A DNA stretch of 64,000 nt, from the NCBI RefSeq assembly GCF_902459615.1, contig NZ_CABPSA010000008.1, positions 186,001 to 250,000 of the forward strand, given 5' to 3'. This document shows positions 1-11,300 of the stretch, piece by piece (within the stretch, counting starts at the first letter, position 1; the number at the start of each line of letters is the position of its first letter). The stretch comes from Pandoraea commovens (lineage in GTDB: Bacteria; Pseudomonadota; Gammaproteobacteria; Burkholderiales; Burkholderiaceae). The notes under the pieces are model-generated. The model saw nothing but the letters and a program-made list of their open reading frames with translations. It did no database searches and was not told the origin of the DNA. Both the position numbers and the translations under genes were made by a program.

Positions 1-1
1 C

Positions 2-3000
2 CCGGATGCGCTGGTGCGCGTGAAGATGACGGTGCCGGGCGGTCGCGATCCGAACCCGGTCGATACGCCTTACACCAACGAGAACCTCGCCGCGCCGACC
101 ATTCCGCCGGGCATCATCGGCGTGCCGGAAGCGGAAACCGGCGTGCCTGTCACGGTGCCCCCCTGGCTGAACATGGCCGTAGGCGATCGGCTGCGCATTC
201 GCTGGGGCATCGAGTCGGTGCGTCACCCGCCGCTCACGCAGGCGGAAGTCGGCAAACCGGTCACGGTAGTTATCGACAAGAACACGATCCTTGCTGGCGG
301 GGATAGCGAGAATCTGATGGTCACGTACGACATCGACGACGTGGTGAGCGAATGGTCGTTTAACTCGCCGCCGGCGTTCGTCAACGTCGAAGCGAGCGGC
401 GCGACGCTTGCCGTGCCGTACATCCTTCAGGCGCCCAGCGGCGACCTTGACTATGCCGCGCTAAGTGGCCGCGACGCGGATGTCGTGGTGATGTATCTGA
501 GTCCGCCGATGGCTATCGGCGACACCGTGCTCGTGGTCTTCGAAGGACTCTCCGGCGACGGCATTACGGTTCGCCACGAAATGACGGCGCGCGTCACCAC
601 AGCCGGTGCGCTCATCACGACCAAGCTGCCGAATGCCGTGGTGCGCACCATCACGCCGGGTACCGCGTCGGTCTATTACTTCGTGCGTAGCGGAACGACG
701 GAGAAGGGGCGTTCGCGGCGGCTGTACTTGCGCGTACTCGGTGAGCGGGGCGGGCTGGCAGCGCCGCGCGTTCGCGAGGCAACCGCCAACCGCCAACTCG
801 ATCCCATCAACACCCCCAACGGTGCCAACGTGGAGATCGACCCCTACGTGGGAATGAGCGAAGGGGATCTCGTGTCATTGCGTTGGGAAGGCACCCGTGC
901 GAACGGCACGCCGATGGTGTACACGTCGTGCAGGACGCTGACGGCGGCCGATATTCAGAATCGCGTGGACTTTCTGGTGCCGCCGCTCTATGTCGATACC
1001 CTGTTGGGCGGCACGGTGGACGTGTTCTACACGGTGACGCCGGCTTCGGGCGACAGACTCACGCGCGTGTCGGATGTCCTCACGCTCAACGTGGTCGGCG
1101 CGAATTTGCTGCCACGCCCCGAAGTGGCGGGCGTGACCAATGGACAACTGACGCCGCCGACGAACCCGACGCAAGGTGTCGAGTTGACCGTGTTGCCCTA
1201 CACGTTGATGAGCGCGGGCGACGTGATCGAGTGGTTCTGGGACGGTCCGACCACCGCGGGTACTACGCGCGGGCGCGTCGTCGTCACCGACCCCAGCCGG
1301 GCTGTCACGGTGACGGTTCCCCGTTCGGTCGTCGATGCGAATTCCGCCGGGCTCGCCTCGGTCGACGCGCATTACCGCGTGACGCGCGCCGGTCAGGCCA
1401 CGACGCAGGATTCGGTCATCAATCGTTTCACCGTACTGGCTGCCCCGCAGCCGGGGTTGCCCCCGCCGCTGGTCGACGAGGCACCGATGGGCGTACTGGA
1501 CCCCGAAGCGCTGACGGGCAGTTTCGTCACGGTACGCATCAAACCGTATCCCGGCATGCGCAACGGCGACCGTGTGACCGTGCGATGGGGGGAGGGCACC
1601 GGCGGCGGCGAGCAGATTCGCGTGATCGACATCACGACGAACATCGAGAATATGGATATCACGATGCGCGTGGACAGGAGCCGGGTGGACTTCTTCCAGG
1701 ACAGCTCGGTCGTCGTGAACTACACCGTCAATCGCCTTGACGGTACCCGCCAGGATTCCGAGGACTTTACGGTAGTCGTGCGCACCGAGCGTCGGTGGCC
1801 GGCACCGCGCGTTGTGGACGCAGTCGGCGACTTCCTCGATCCTGCACTGGCCGCCCTTGGTGCGGAAACCATCGTGCTGCGCTACGCCGATATGATGCGC
1901 AGCGATCGCCTCATCATGCATTGGGGCAATCCGGGTGACGTCGGGTTCTACACCGACAGCATTACGGTGAGCACCGTCCGCGATTATCACTTCCTGCTCA
2001 GTGCCGCCACGGTCGCGCCGTGGATCAATCGCACCGTACCGGTCTGGTACGAAGTGCAGCGCGGCGGGGTGGTGCGATTCCGTTCCGAGGTGCTCCAGTT
2101 GCGCATCGGCATGAACGAACAGCCGGCGCTGCCCGCACCGTCGGTGCCGGAAGCCGACGGCACCGTGCTCGACCCCTCGAAGCTCACTACCGGCGCGACC
2201 GCGACGATTCCGGCCTACCCCGGCATGGCCAGTGGCGACTTCATCGTCATGACGTGGGGTGGCGGGCCGGGCAGCGGCGGGTTGGAGTGGGAGATCGACG
2301 TGTCGGCTGCCATGGTCGGGCGGCCGATCACGCGGCCGATCCCGATGGCGAACATCACACCGTTCGAAGGACGAGACGTCACGCTGCAATACAGCGTCGA
2401 CGGCATTCGGCCACCCCGCCGCGTGTCAGATCCCCTGACGCTGACGGTGCGTCGTCAGTCGCTTCAGATCGGCGCTCCGCGCGTGCCGTCCGTACAGAAT
2501 GGCGTGCTGGATCCGCGCGAGGTGCTTCAGGGCGCGCAGGTGCTGGTCGACTTCAGCAACGTCATGCGTCAGGGCGACACCATCCGCCTGCATTGGGAAA
2601 ACTCGATTGCGGCGGGTAGCGACGAGCGGACTGCGACCGTCGGCAGCACGCAGAATCCCATTGCGTTCACCATCGGCGCGGACAAGGTTCAGGCGGGCAC
2701 GGGGGGCAATGTCTCCGTCTGGTACGAAGTGGTGCGTCTGAATGCGGTCATCGCGACGAGTGCGCGGCTGGATTTCGTCGTCCGCCGTTCGGCGCTGCCC
2801 TTGCCGATCATCCTGCAGGCCGTCGGGCAGGTCCTGGACCCGACCGCCGTGCCAGCCACGGGCGCCACCGTGCGGCTCGCGGCGACAGGGTTATTCCGGG
2901 CCAACGATCGGATCGAATTGCGGGTGGTCGGGGCCGCTGGCGCGGGTTCCGGGACGTTCACGCACGTGGTGCTGGCGTCGCAGGAAGGTTCGCATATCGA

Positions 3001-4570
3001 CATTGTCGTGCCGAAGAGCGTGATCGACGCGAACAATGGCGGCGCGCCCATGACACTGAGCTATTCGGTGACGCGTGGCACCCTCGTCGAGAATTCCGGA
3101 CCGAACGTGTACGACGTGCGGCGTGAGCTGGGCGTCGGCGATCTGCGCGTGGTCGGCGCGCGTAACAACGGTACGTCCTACCGGTCGTCGTCGATGCCGC
3201 AGTATCTGCGCGCCCTCGATCGCACGACGCGCAACGATATGTTGGCCGAATGGCGGTATTCGGACGAGCAAGCCTGGACCTCTGCCGTTTCGTTCAAGGA
3301 CACGCGCCCGTGGATGCCGCTGCGCGTGCGCTCAAGTACCAATCAAGTCACGATCAATCCGGTGAATCTCTTCGGCAACGGCTCCGACAGCGTGACGGCG
3401 AACGGTGTGGCGGCGCTGAGCGCGATCTTCGCGCGCAGGAACATCGATGCCTGGGGGGCCGACGCGCACGGCGGCGTGGTTCGTCCGACGACCTATCTCA
3501 CGCTGGATGACATCGTGGAAATTTCGGCAACACGAAGTGCGTTCGCCATCCGTCGCGCGGGCGGACAGATCGCCGGTTGGGGCAATAGCGCCGAAGGCGG
3601 GGCGAGCGCCCTCTTCACGAGTGTCAACGATGCGGTGCGTATTCACGGCAACAGCCGGGCATTCGTCGTCGTGCGCGGGCAGGGTTACCTGAGCGCATGG
3701 GGCACCGGCGCATCAGGGGCATCGCTCTCGACGGCCGCAGCCAATCTGAGAGACGTCAGGTCGGTGGCTGTCGCAGGCAACGCGTTCTGTGCCCTGACCA
3801 GCCGTCGCACGGTCGTCGCCTGGGGCGAGCAAGCCAACGGCGGTAACCCCAGTCAGGCGATCACCGGTCTGAACGACATCATCGACATACGCGGCAATTT
3901 CACGGCGTTCTGCGCCTTGCGCGCGAACGGCTCGGTCGTGGCATGGGGCGCGGGCGTCGACGATGGCAGGCAGATCGCCGGTCGGTTCGACATTGTGGAA
4001 CTGGCCAGCGCCACGGCGCGCGCCTTTGCGGTGCGCACCCGAGCGGGCGGGGTCCTCGCGTTCGGCCTGGGCGCGTACGGCGGCACGCCTGACAACTCCA
4101 TAACCAGTCTGACCAATGTCGAAGAGGTGACGGCGACATGGGGCGCGTTCGCGGCCCGGCTCAGCAACGGTGCTGTCGTTTGCTGGGGCGACGGCGCCCG
4201 TGGTGCGACCGTGCCGGATGCGATCGCGCGCCGTCGCGACATCGTCCACGTCGTCGGCACAGCGGGCGCCTTCGCTGCGCTCACGCGTAGCGGCACGGTG
4301 GTTGCCTGGGGGAATCAGTCGCAAGGCGGTAACGCCGTGCCGGTCGCCGGTCAGTTGACGGACATCGTCGCGCTCTATTCCACCACGGAAGCATTTTGTG
4401 CGGTCAGAGCAACGGGGGGCGTCGTGACCTGGGGCGTAGCGAACGGCGGGGCAACCATTCCGGCTGCGATCCGCGCGAATCTCGATACGAACTTCTTCTA
4501 TCAGGCGACTGCGGGGGGGTTGTCATTGGCGACCCCGCAAGGAAAGGCTGCGATGTTGGCTACGGTATGA
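2..4570 (+). CDS. Giant Ig-like repeat / RCC1-like propeller protein (5' end outside window)
   Basis: The reading frame is open to the left edge, so the true start lies upstream; the first GTG at 14 is inside an Ig-like unit. The visible 1.5 kresidue part has about nine Ig-like units of roughly 115 residues, each with a recurring core (APxVxEAxGxxLDP, then YxGMxxGDxVxxxW, then SVxYxV). A linker with RPWMPLRV leads into nine propeller repeats marked by [VI]xxWG, with intervening Dxxx...AFAxR cores, at about residues 1140-1500. This resembles RCC1-type beta-propellers with a degenerate motif. No secretion signal can be judged because the N-terminus is missing. Surface binding is inference. It heads a same-strand array of related proteins and is followed 78 bp later by a small single-domain relative. 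Confidence 0.85.
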   Translation, partial: PDALVRVKMTVPGGRDPNPVDTPYTNENLAAPTIPPGIIGVPEAETGVPVTVPPWLNMAVGDRLRIRWGIESVRHPPLTQAEVGKPVTVVIDKNTILAGGDSENLMVTYDIDDVVSEWSFNSPPAFVNVEASGATLAVPYILQAPSGDLDYAALSGRDADVVVMYLSPPMAIGDTVLVVFEGLSGDGITVRHEMTARVTTAGALITTKLPNAVVRTITPGTASVYYFVRSGTTEKGRSRRLYLRVLGERGGLAAPRVREATANRQLDPINTPNGANVEIDPYVGMSEGDLVSLRWEGTRANGTPMVYTSCRTLTAADIQNRVDFLVPPLYVDTLLGGTVDVFYTVTPASGDRLTRVSDVLTLNVVGANLLPRPEVAGVTNGQLTPPTNPTQGVELTVLPYTLMSAGDVIEWFWDGPTTAGTTRGRVVVTDPSRAVTVTVPRSVVDANSAGLASVDAHYRVTRAGQATTQDSVINRFTVLAAPQPGLPPPLVDEAPMGVLDPEALTGSFVTVRIKPYPGMRNGDRVTVRWGEGTGGGEQIRVIDITTNIENMDITMRVDRSRVDFFQDSSVVVNYTVNRLDGTRQDSEDFTVVVRTERRWPAPRVVDAVGDFLDPALAALGAETIVLRYADMMRSDRLIMHWGNPGDVGFYTDSITVSTVRDYHFLLSAATVAPWINRTVPVWYEVQRGGVVRFRSEVLQLRIGMNEQPALPAPSVPEADGTVLDPSKLTTGATATIPAYPGMASGDFIVMTWGGGPGSGGLEWEIDVSAAMVGRPITRPIPMANITPFEGRDVTLQYSVDGIRPPRRVSDPLTLTVRRQSLQIGAPRVPSVQNGVLDPREVLQGAQVLVDFSNVMRQGDTIRLHWENSIAAGSDERTATVGSTQNPIAFTIGADKVQAGTGGNVSVWYEVVRLNAVIATSARLDFVVRRSALPLPIILQAVGQVLDPTAVPATGATVRLAATGLFRANDRIELRVVGAAGAGSGTFTHVVLASQEGSHIDIVVPKSVIDANNGGAPMTLSYSVTRGTLVENSGPNVYDVRRELGVGDLRVVGARNNGTSYRSSSMPQYLRALDRTTRNDMLAEWRYSDEQAWTSAVSFKDTRPWMPLRVRSSTNQVTINPVNLFGNGSDSVTANGVAALSAIFARRNIDAWGADAHGGVVRPTTYLTLDDIVEISATRSAFAIRRAGGQIAGWGNSAEGGASALFTSVNDAVRIHGNSRAFVVVRGQGYLSAWGTGASGASLSTAAANLRDVRSVAVAGNAFCALTSRRTVVAWGEQANGGNPSQAITGLNDIIDIRGNFTAFCALRANGSVVAWGAGVDDGRQIAGRFDIVELASATARAFAVRTRAGGVLAFGLGAYGGTPDNSITSLTNVEEVTATWGAFAARLSNGAVVCWGDGARGATVPDAIARRRDIVHVVGTAGAFAALTRSGTVVAWGNQSQGGNAVPVAGQLTDIVALYSTTEAFCAVRATGGVVTWGVANGGATIPAAIRANLDTNFFYQATAGGLSLATPQGKAAMLATV

Positions 4571-4648
4571 CCCACGCTGCGCTGGCGCGGTCCATGCGAG
4601 CCGTGTGGACCCGCTGACGCTAACAGGAAACGTTTCGGGAGATCGATC

Positions 4649-5146
4649 ATGGACGATGGCAAGAGCAGTGTTGACCCGGCAGGCGCGGGTGCAGGCGGTG
4701 CGCCGCTGCCCCCGCCGATGTGCAACGACGCAGTGAACGGCACCCTTCCGCTCGGCGAACTGGGCATGCGCGGCGCGTGCTTCTCAGTCGCCGCGTACCC
4801 AGGCATGCGCGAGGGCGATTACGTGTCGCTGCGTTTCGACGGTGGCGCTTCGGGGGCGGGCGCCATCGACTTCGATGTGACATCGAATTGGGTCGGAAAG
4901 GACCTGGAGATGTGGGTGCCGTGGCCCAGACTCAAGACATTGGCCGCCCGTAACGTGACGGTGGACTATGTCTTGCAGCGAGTCGGCAGCGGCGTCGGCG
5001 AAGCTTCGACGGCGGTCACGTTGAACGTCGAAGCGTTCCCGGTTGGTGGGGCCGGGCGTCGACGTCGCAGTGCCGATGAAGACGACGAACCGCGCGTGCG
5101 CGGCGAACGGAAGGACTTCCGAAATCGCACGCGGTGGCAGAGCTAG
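4649..5146 (+). CDS. Small single-domain Ig-like repeat protein with basic tail
   Basis: This 165-residue protein holds one Ig-like unit of the kind repeated in its giant neighbours. Core residues are GMRGACFS, YPGMREGDYVSLRF and VTVDYV at about residues 30-130. A short acidic/basic tail ends in RTRWQS. The 198-residue protein at 11524 has the same layout, with VPWP(R/K)LK in the core and an RTRWAS ending, so the tail is conserved. GGGAGA lies 6 bases before the ATG. No signal peptide is evident. The function is unknown; a partner or modulator of the adjacent giant proteins is inference from gene order. Confidence 0.8.
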   Translation: MDDGKSSVDPAGAGAGGAPLPPPMCNDAVNGTLPLGELGMRGACFSVAAYPGMREGDYVSLRFDGGASGAGAIDFDVTSNWVGKDLEMWVPWPRLKTLAARNVTVDYVLQRVGSGVGEASTAVTLNVEAFPVGGAGRRRRSADEDDEPRVRGERKDFRNRTRWQS

Positions 5147-5193
5147 GCCCGATCGCGTCATTCGCTGACATTCGAAAGTAGTAGGAGGTAATC

Positions 5194-8100
5194 ATGGCAG
5201 AAGGCACTCTGGTCGCTGCTGCGGCAACCCTTGCGGCGCCGGTTAGCAACGAAGCAAAGAATGGGGCGGTCAACCCGCCGGACTTGTCGGCGCGTGGCGC
5301 GACCTTCACAGTCAAGAGCTATCCGGCGATGGCCGACGGCGACTACGTCCAGTTGTTCTTCACGGTCGATGGCGTCAGGACGCAGGTCGGGGAGTACGAC
5401 GTCTCGGATACCAAGGTCGGTACAGACCTCGTCATTACGGTGCCAAAGGCGACGATGACCGCAGCACTGAACAAGACGATCAGCGTCGACTATGTGGTGT
5501 CGCCGTTCGAGGGAGACGACCTGACGTCGGCGTCATTGCCGCTGTACATCGGGGTTCGGGCGGTGACTAAGCTTATCGCGCCTGTTGTGGTGGAGGCGAC
5601 GGGAGACCAGCTGGACGTCGAATACCTCGACTACGGCATCTCGGTGCGCATTCCGATCTACTCGGGCATGGCGATTAACGATGAGATTCGTCTGCTGATC
5701 GGCACACCGGGCGAATCGACGTTCTACACGGACAAGATCAAGGTCCGGGCAGTGCGAGCGGTGACGTTCTCGGTGCCGCCGGAGGCCATCGCGCCGTTCA
5801 AGAACAGGAAGATGCCGGTGGCCTATGAGGTGGTGCGTGCGGGCGTCGCCGCGCCGATTCCCTCGGAGGTACTGGGTCTGAAGGTCGGCGAAGTGGAAGA
5901 TCCGAATCTGCTGGCCGTGCCGGTGATCAGCGAAGCGACCGGCAGCATTCTTAACCCGGATCTGGCGCCCACAGGGGTGACGGCGCTCATCGGCCCGTAC
6001 GCGGGCATTGCGGACGGCGACTACGTGCATGTTGTGTGGGCGGGTGGCCCGCCCGCAGGCGCGGAGTGGTATCTGGACATCTCGGAAAAATACCTGAACG
6101 CGCCGTATCCGCTGCGCATTCCGGTGAACAAGATCACACCGTTCCTCGGGCAAAGAGTGACGTTGTCGTACTCGAAGGAAATGCCGGACGGGTCGTGGCA
6201 ACCGTCAAAGGCGCTAGTGCTCGACGTCAAACGGGAGTCTGCTGCGGTGGCCGCGCCGGTGGTGCCGTCGTCGGCGAACGGGCAACTGGATCTTCGCGAT
6301 GTGGACCCGGCCGCAGGCGTAGTCGTGACGGTGCCCGCCAACGCGGGCATCCGTCAGGGCGATGTGATCACGCTGTACTGGGACAGTGAAGTCGATGAAG
6401 GCGATTACACGAGCAATCCGTATATCGTCAAAGCGACGGACGTGGGTCAGGACATCCGTTTCACGGTGCCTTACTCGCGGGTGAGGGACGGTGGCGAGAA
6501 GATGGCGGATGTGAGTTACGACATCACGCGCGGTGCAGCGGTGGTCTTCACTGGGGAAGTGACGGAGTTGGTGGTTCGCAATGCGGTGACCCCGGCGGCG
6601 GAAATTGTCGAGGCGGTGAACGACCGACTGAATCCGGACGACTGTCCGAACGGCGTGCATGTGCGCATCCCAGCCACGGCAAAGTTGCGACTGAACGACG
6701 AGGTGACGGTGACGTTGCGAGGTGCGCCGGGCGGGGGCACGATGACGCAGACGGCGAAGGTGACGCAGACGCAAGCCGGGGGCGAGCTGATCGTAGTGCT
6801 GCCCAAGAGTGTGGCGCAAGCCAACATCGGGCGAACCATCTCGTTGGAGTACTCGCTCAAGCGCGCAAATGGCGGCACGCAAGAGGTGGCACCGCCTGCG
6901 CGCTTCGATGTGGTGGCGGTGCCGGGCAAGGGGCAACTGCTGGTAATGGGGGCGCGCAATTTGTTCGGCGATCCTTTTTCGTCTCAAACGCCGCAATTCG
7001 TCAGCAGCTTCGTGCGTGCCACGCGCCAACCGGTCAAGGCGCTGTGGAAATACGACGATGAGAGCGAGGTGACACTCGCGACGACGTTCCGTGACCGGCG
7101 TCCGTGGATGACACTTCAGGTCAGCACGCAGGACGATGTTGTGACGTTAAATCCGGTCAACATTTTCCCCGTTGGGACTGCGCAGAACGCTGCGGGCCAA
7201 ATGATGGCCTTGACCAATCGCGGGAGTGTGGTGACCTGGGGGGCAAATTCGCCCGCCGCCACGGGCGTCATGCCGTCGACGCTGTACACGCTTGACGACG
7301 TGATCGACATCGCTTCGACCGGCTACGCCTTTGCGCTGCGTCGGCTGAACGGCCGCATTGCGGTATGGGGCCATGCGTCCTACGGTGGTGTGCTACCGAC
7401 GGATTTCTCGGTGACGGATGCCAGACGGATTGTGGGCACGCACGGCGCCTTTGGCCTTGTGCGCAACAACGGTCAATTGGCGGCATGGGGGCATTCGACC
7501 TACGGCGGACAACTTAGTGCGGCGGCCAAGGCGGTCACGGACGGGCGTATGGTCTATTCCACCAACAGCGGCGCGTTCGCCTGTGTGCGGGCAGGGGGGA
7601 ATGTGACCTGCTGGGGGCATGCTTCGTTCGGCGGCAATCCGGGGCAGGACATTCTGGCCTTTACCGACATTCTCGGCGTGCGCGGCAATGCGTACGCCTT
7701 CGTGGCCTATCGCCGAAACGGTACCGTCGTGGCGTGGGGGCACGCTGGGCTCGGCGGAACCGTGCCGCCCAACATCGCGGCGCGTTTCGATATCGTTGTG
7801 CCTGGGGCGGCGACACTGGGAGCGTTCACCGCCATCACGGCGAACAAGGAGGTTGTGGCGTGGGGGCATGCTTCCTACGGCAACATCGTGCCTGCCGATA
7901 TCGCGAGCTTTACCGACATTGAGGAAACGACGGCGACGCACAGTGCGTTTTGTGCGCGTCGCAGCAATGGCTCGGTGGTGGCCTGGGGCGCAGGGTTGGC
8001 GGCGGTCGTACCCGCCGAGATTGCTCGCCGCAATGACATCGTGCAGGTGGCAGCCACGCATACTGCGTTCGCTGCTCTGTGCCGGGACGGCACGGTCGTG

Positions 8101-8340
8101 GCATGGGGGGATCAGAACAACGGCGGCAACACGGCACCGGTCGCAGGGCAGCTGAGGAACGTTGTCGCGGTGTACGCCGGATCCCAGTGTTTCGTGGCTG
8201 TACTCGAACAAGGCGGCATCGTGACGTGGGGCCTTGCCGCTTCCGGCGGCAACAGCGCTTCTGTTCAACAGTTTCTCGGCACGAACCTCACGTATCTCGC
8301 CACGGCAGCCTCGCGTGGCCGGATCGTCGTGGCGTCCTGA
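5194..8340 (+). CDS. Ig-like repeat / RCC1-like propeller protein, tandem copy 1
   Basis: This is a 1048-residue protein with five Ig-like units (about residues 1-575), a linker with RRPWMTLQV (about 580-665), and a nine-repeat RCC1-like propeller (about 670-1030). The propeller repeats are marked by WG followed by a short loop and often GG. A strong GGAGG lies before the ATG. It is nearly identical to the next gene, including the N-terminus, so the pair is a recent tandem duplication. No classical signal peptide is seen: the N-terminus is mildly hydrophobic but lacks a basic start. The export route and ligand are unknown. Propellers of this type usually bind proteins or other ligands on one face (family knowledge); a surface or secreted binding role is inference. 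Confidence 0.87.
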   Translation: MAEGTLVAAAATLAAPVSNEAKNGAVNPPDLSARGATFTVKSYPAMADGDYVQLFFTVDGVRTQVGEYDVSDTKVGTDLVITVPKATMTAALNKTISVDYVVSPFEGDDLTSASLPLYIGVRAVTKLIAPVVVEATGDQLDVEYLDYGISVRIPIYSGMAINDEIRLLIGTPGESTFYTDKIKVRAVRAVTFSVPPEAIAPFKNRKMPVAYEVVRAGVAAPIPSEVLGLKVGEVEDPNLLAVPVISEATGSILNPDLAPTGVTALIGPYAGIADGDYVHVVWAGGPPAGAEWYLDISEKYLNAPYPLRIPVNKITPFLGQRVTLSYSKEMPDGSWQPSKALVLDVKRESAAVAAPVVPSSANGQLDLRDVDPAAGVVVTVPANAGIRQGDVITLYWDSEVDEGDYTSNPYIVKATDVGQDIRFTVPYSRVRDGGEKMADVSYDITRGAAVVFTGEVTELVVRNAVTPAAEIVEAVNDRLNPDDCPNGVHVRIPATAKLRLNDEVTVTLRGAPGGGTMTQTAKVTQTQAGGELIVVLPKSVAQANIGRTISLEYSLKRANGGTQEVAPPARFDVVAVPGKGQLLVMGARNLFGDPFSSQTPQFVSSFVRATRQPVKALWKYDDESEVTLATTFRDRRPWMTLQVSTQDDVVTLNPVNIFPVGTAQNAAGQMMALTNRGSVVTWGANSPAATGVMPSTLYTLDDVIDIASTGYAFALRRLNGRIAVWGHASYGGVLPTDFSVTDARRIVGTHGAFGLVRNNGQLAAWGHSTYGGQLSAAAKAVTDGRMVYSTNSGAFACVRAGGNVTCWGHASFGGNPGQDILAFTDILGVRGNAYAFVAYRRNGTVVAWGHAGLGGTVPPNIAARFDIVVPGAATLGAFTAITANKEVVAWGHASYGNIVPADIASFTDIEETTATHSAFCARRSNGSVVAWGAGLAAVVPAEIARRNDIVQVAATHTAFAALCRDGTVVAWGDQNNGGNTAPVAGQLRNVVAVYAGSQCFVAVLEQGGIVTWGLAASGGNSASVQQFLGTNLTYLATAASRGRIVVAS

Positions 8341-8358
8341 TCGTCAAGGAGAGTCATC

Positions 8359-11300
8359 ATGGCAGAAGGCACTCTTGTCGCTGCGGCGGCCACCCTTGCG
8401 GCGCCGGTTAGCAACGAAGCAAAGAATGGGGCGGTCAATCCGCCGGACTTGTCGGCGCGTGGCGCGACCTTCACAGTCAAGAGCTACCCGGCGATGGCCG
8501 ACGGCGACTACGTCCAGTTGTTCTTCACGGTCGATGGCGTCAGGACGCAGGTCGGTGAGTACGACGTCTCGGATACCAAGGTCGGTACGGACCTTGTGAT
8601 CACGGTGCCCAAGGCGACGATGACTGCGGCTCTGAACAAGACGATCAGTGTCGACTATGTGGTGTCGCCGTTCGATGGAGACGATTTGACGTCTGCGTCA
8701 TTGCCGCTGTTCATCGGGGTTCGGGCAGTGACCAAGCTCATTGCGCCGGTAGTGGTGGAGGCGACGGGAGACCAGCTGGACGTCGAATATCTCGACTACG
8801 GCATCTCGGTGCGCATTCCGATCTACTCGGGCATGGCGATTAACGATGAGATTCGTCTGCTGATCGGCACGCCGGGCGAATCGTTCTACACGGACAAGAT
8901 CAAGGTCCGTGCAGTGCGAGCGGTGACGTTCTCGGTGCCGCCAGAGGCCATCGTGCCGTTCAAGAATCGGAAGGTGCCGGTGGCCTATGAGGTGGTGCGT
9001 GCGGGTGTCGCCGCGCCGATCCCCTCGGAGGTTCTGGGTTTGAAGGTCGGCGAGGTGGAGGATCCGAATTTACTCGCCGTGCCGGTGATCAGCGAAGCGA
9101 CGGGCAGCATTCTGAACCCGGATCTGGCTCCGACAGGAGTGACGGCGCTCATCGGCCCGTACGCGGGCATTGCGGACGGCGACTACGTGCACGTGGTGTG
9201 GGCGGGTGGCCCGCCAGCGGGTGCGGAGTGGTATCTGGACATCTCGGAAAAGTACCTGAACGCGCCGTATCCGCTGCGCATTCCCGTGAACAAGATCACC
9301 CCGTTCCTCGGGCAAAGAGTCACGTTGTCGTACTCGAAGGAAATGCCCGACGGGTCGTGGCAACCGTCGAAAGCGCTGGTGCTCGACGTCAAACGTGAGT
9401 CGGCTGCGGTGGCCGCGCCGGTGGTGCCCTCGTCGGCGAACGGGCAACTGGATCTTCGCGATGTGGACCCGGCCACGGGCGTAGTCGTGACGGTGCCCGC
9501 GAACGCGGGGATCCGGCAGGGTGACGTGATTACGCTGTACTGGGACAGCGAGGTGGACGAAGGCGATTACACGAGCAATCCGTACATCGTCAAAGCGACG
9601 GACGTGGGGCATGACATCCGTTTCACGGTGCCTTACTCGCGGGTGAGGGACGGTGGCGAGAAGATGGCGGATGTGAGTTACGACATCACGCGTGGTGCGG
9701 CGGTGGTCTTCACTGGGGAAGTGACGGAGTTGGTGGTTCGCAATGCGGTGACCCCGGCGGCGGAAATTGTCGAGGCGGTGAACGACCGACTGAATCCGGA
9801 CGACTGTCCGAACGGCGTGCATGTGCGAATTCCAGCGACGGCGAAATTGCGAGTGAACGACGAGGTGACGGTGACGTTGCGAGGTGCCCCGGGCGGGGGC
9901 ACGATGACGCAGACGGCGAAGGTGACGCAGGCGCAAGCCGGAGGCGAGTTGATCGTGGTGCTGCCCAAGAGTGTGGCGCAGGCCAACGTCGGGCGAACCA
10001 TTTCGCTGGAGTACTCGCTCAAACGCGCGAACGGCGGAACGCAAGAGGTGGCGCCGCCCGCGCGCTTCGATGTGGTGTCGATCCCGGGTAAGGGGCAGTT
10101 GCTGGTGATGGGCGCACGCAACGTGTTCGGTAGTCCTCTTGCGTCTCAAACGCCGCAATTCCTCAGCAGCTTCGTGCGTGCCACGCGCGAACCGGTGAAG
10201 GCGCTGTGGAAATACGACGACGAGAGTGAGGTGACACTCGCCTCGACATTCCGGGACCGGCGTCCGTGGATGACGCTTCAGGTGAGCACGCAAGACGATG
10301 TTGTGACGCTGAACCCGGTCAACATTTTCAGTATCGGAAGCGCGAGTAACGCCATGGGTCAAATGATGGCCCTGACTAATCGCGGAAGTGTCGTGAGCTG
10401 GGGGGCGAACGCACCCGCCTACACGGGGGCCATGCCGTCGACGCTTTACACGCTTGACGACGTGATCGATGTTGCTTCGACCAACTATGCCTTTGCGCTG
10501 CGTCGGCTCAATGGCCGCATCGCGGTATGGGGCCATGCATCCTACGGCGGTGTGCTGCCGTCGGATTTATCGGTGACGGATGCCAGACGGATTGTTGGCA
10601 CGCAATTCTCCTTTGCCCTTGTGCGCAACAACGGCCAATTGGCGGCATGGGGACATCCGAGCTATGGCGGCCAACTGAGCGCAGCGGCCAAGGCGGTCAC
10701 CGACGGGCGCATGGTTTATTCCACATATTCCGGCGCGTTCGCCTGTGTGCGGGCGGGCGGTAATGTGACCTGCTGGGGGTGGGCTGCGAGCGGCGGCAAT
10801 CCGGGGCAGGACATTCTCGCCTTTACCGACATTCTCGGCGTGCGAGGCAATGCAAATGCCTTTGTCGCTTACCGCCGTAACGGCACCGTTGTGGCGTGGG
10901 GCGCCGCTGGAGAGGGTGGGACTGTGCCACCCAATATCGCGGCGCGTTTCGATATCGTCGTGCCCGGGGCAACGACATTGCACGCCTTCTCCGCCATCAC
11001 GGCGAACAAGGAGGTCGTGGCGTGGGGGCATGCTTCCTTTGGAGGCACCGTACCTGCTGATATCGCGAGCTTTACTGACATCGAGGAAACGACGGGGACG
11101 CTCGGTGCGTTTTGCGCGCGTCGCAGCAATGGCTCGGTAGTGGCCTGGGGGAACGCAACACAGGGGGGAGTCGTACCCGCCGAGATTGCACGTCGCAGCG
11201 ACATCGTGCAAGTGGCAGCCACGAATACCGCGTTCGCCGCACTGTGTCGGGATGGCACGGTTGTGGCATGGGGAGATCAGAACAACGGCGGCAATACGGC

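Noticed and set aside
875-2389. Long minus-strand open frame of about 500 codons inside the first giant gene
   Set aside because: It is antisense to a well-supported repeat protein and has an Arg/His-rich composition typical of shadow frames in GC-rich genes.
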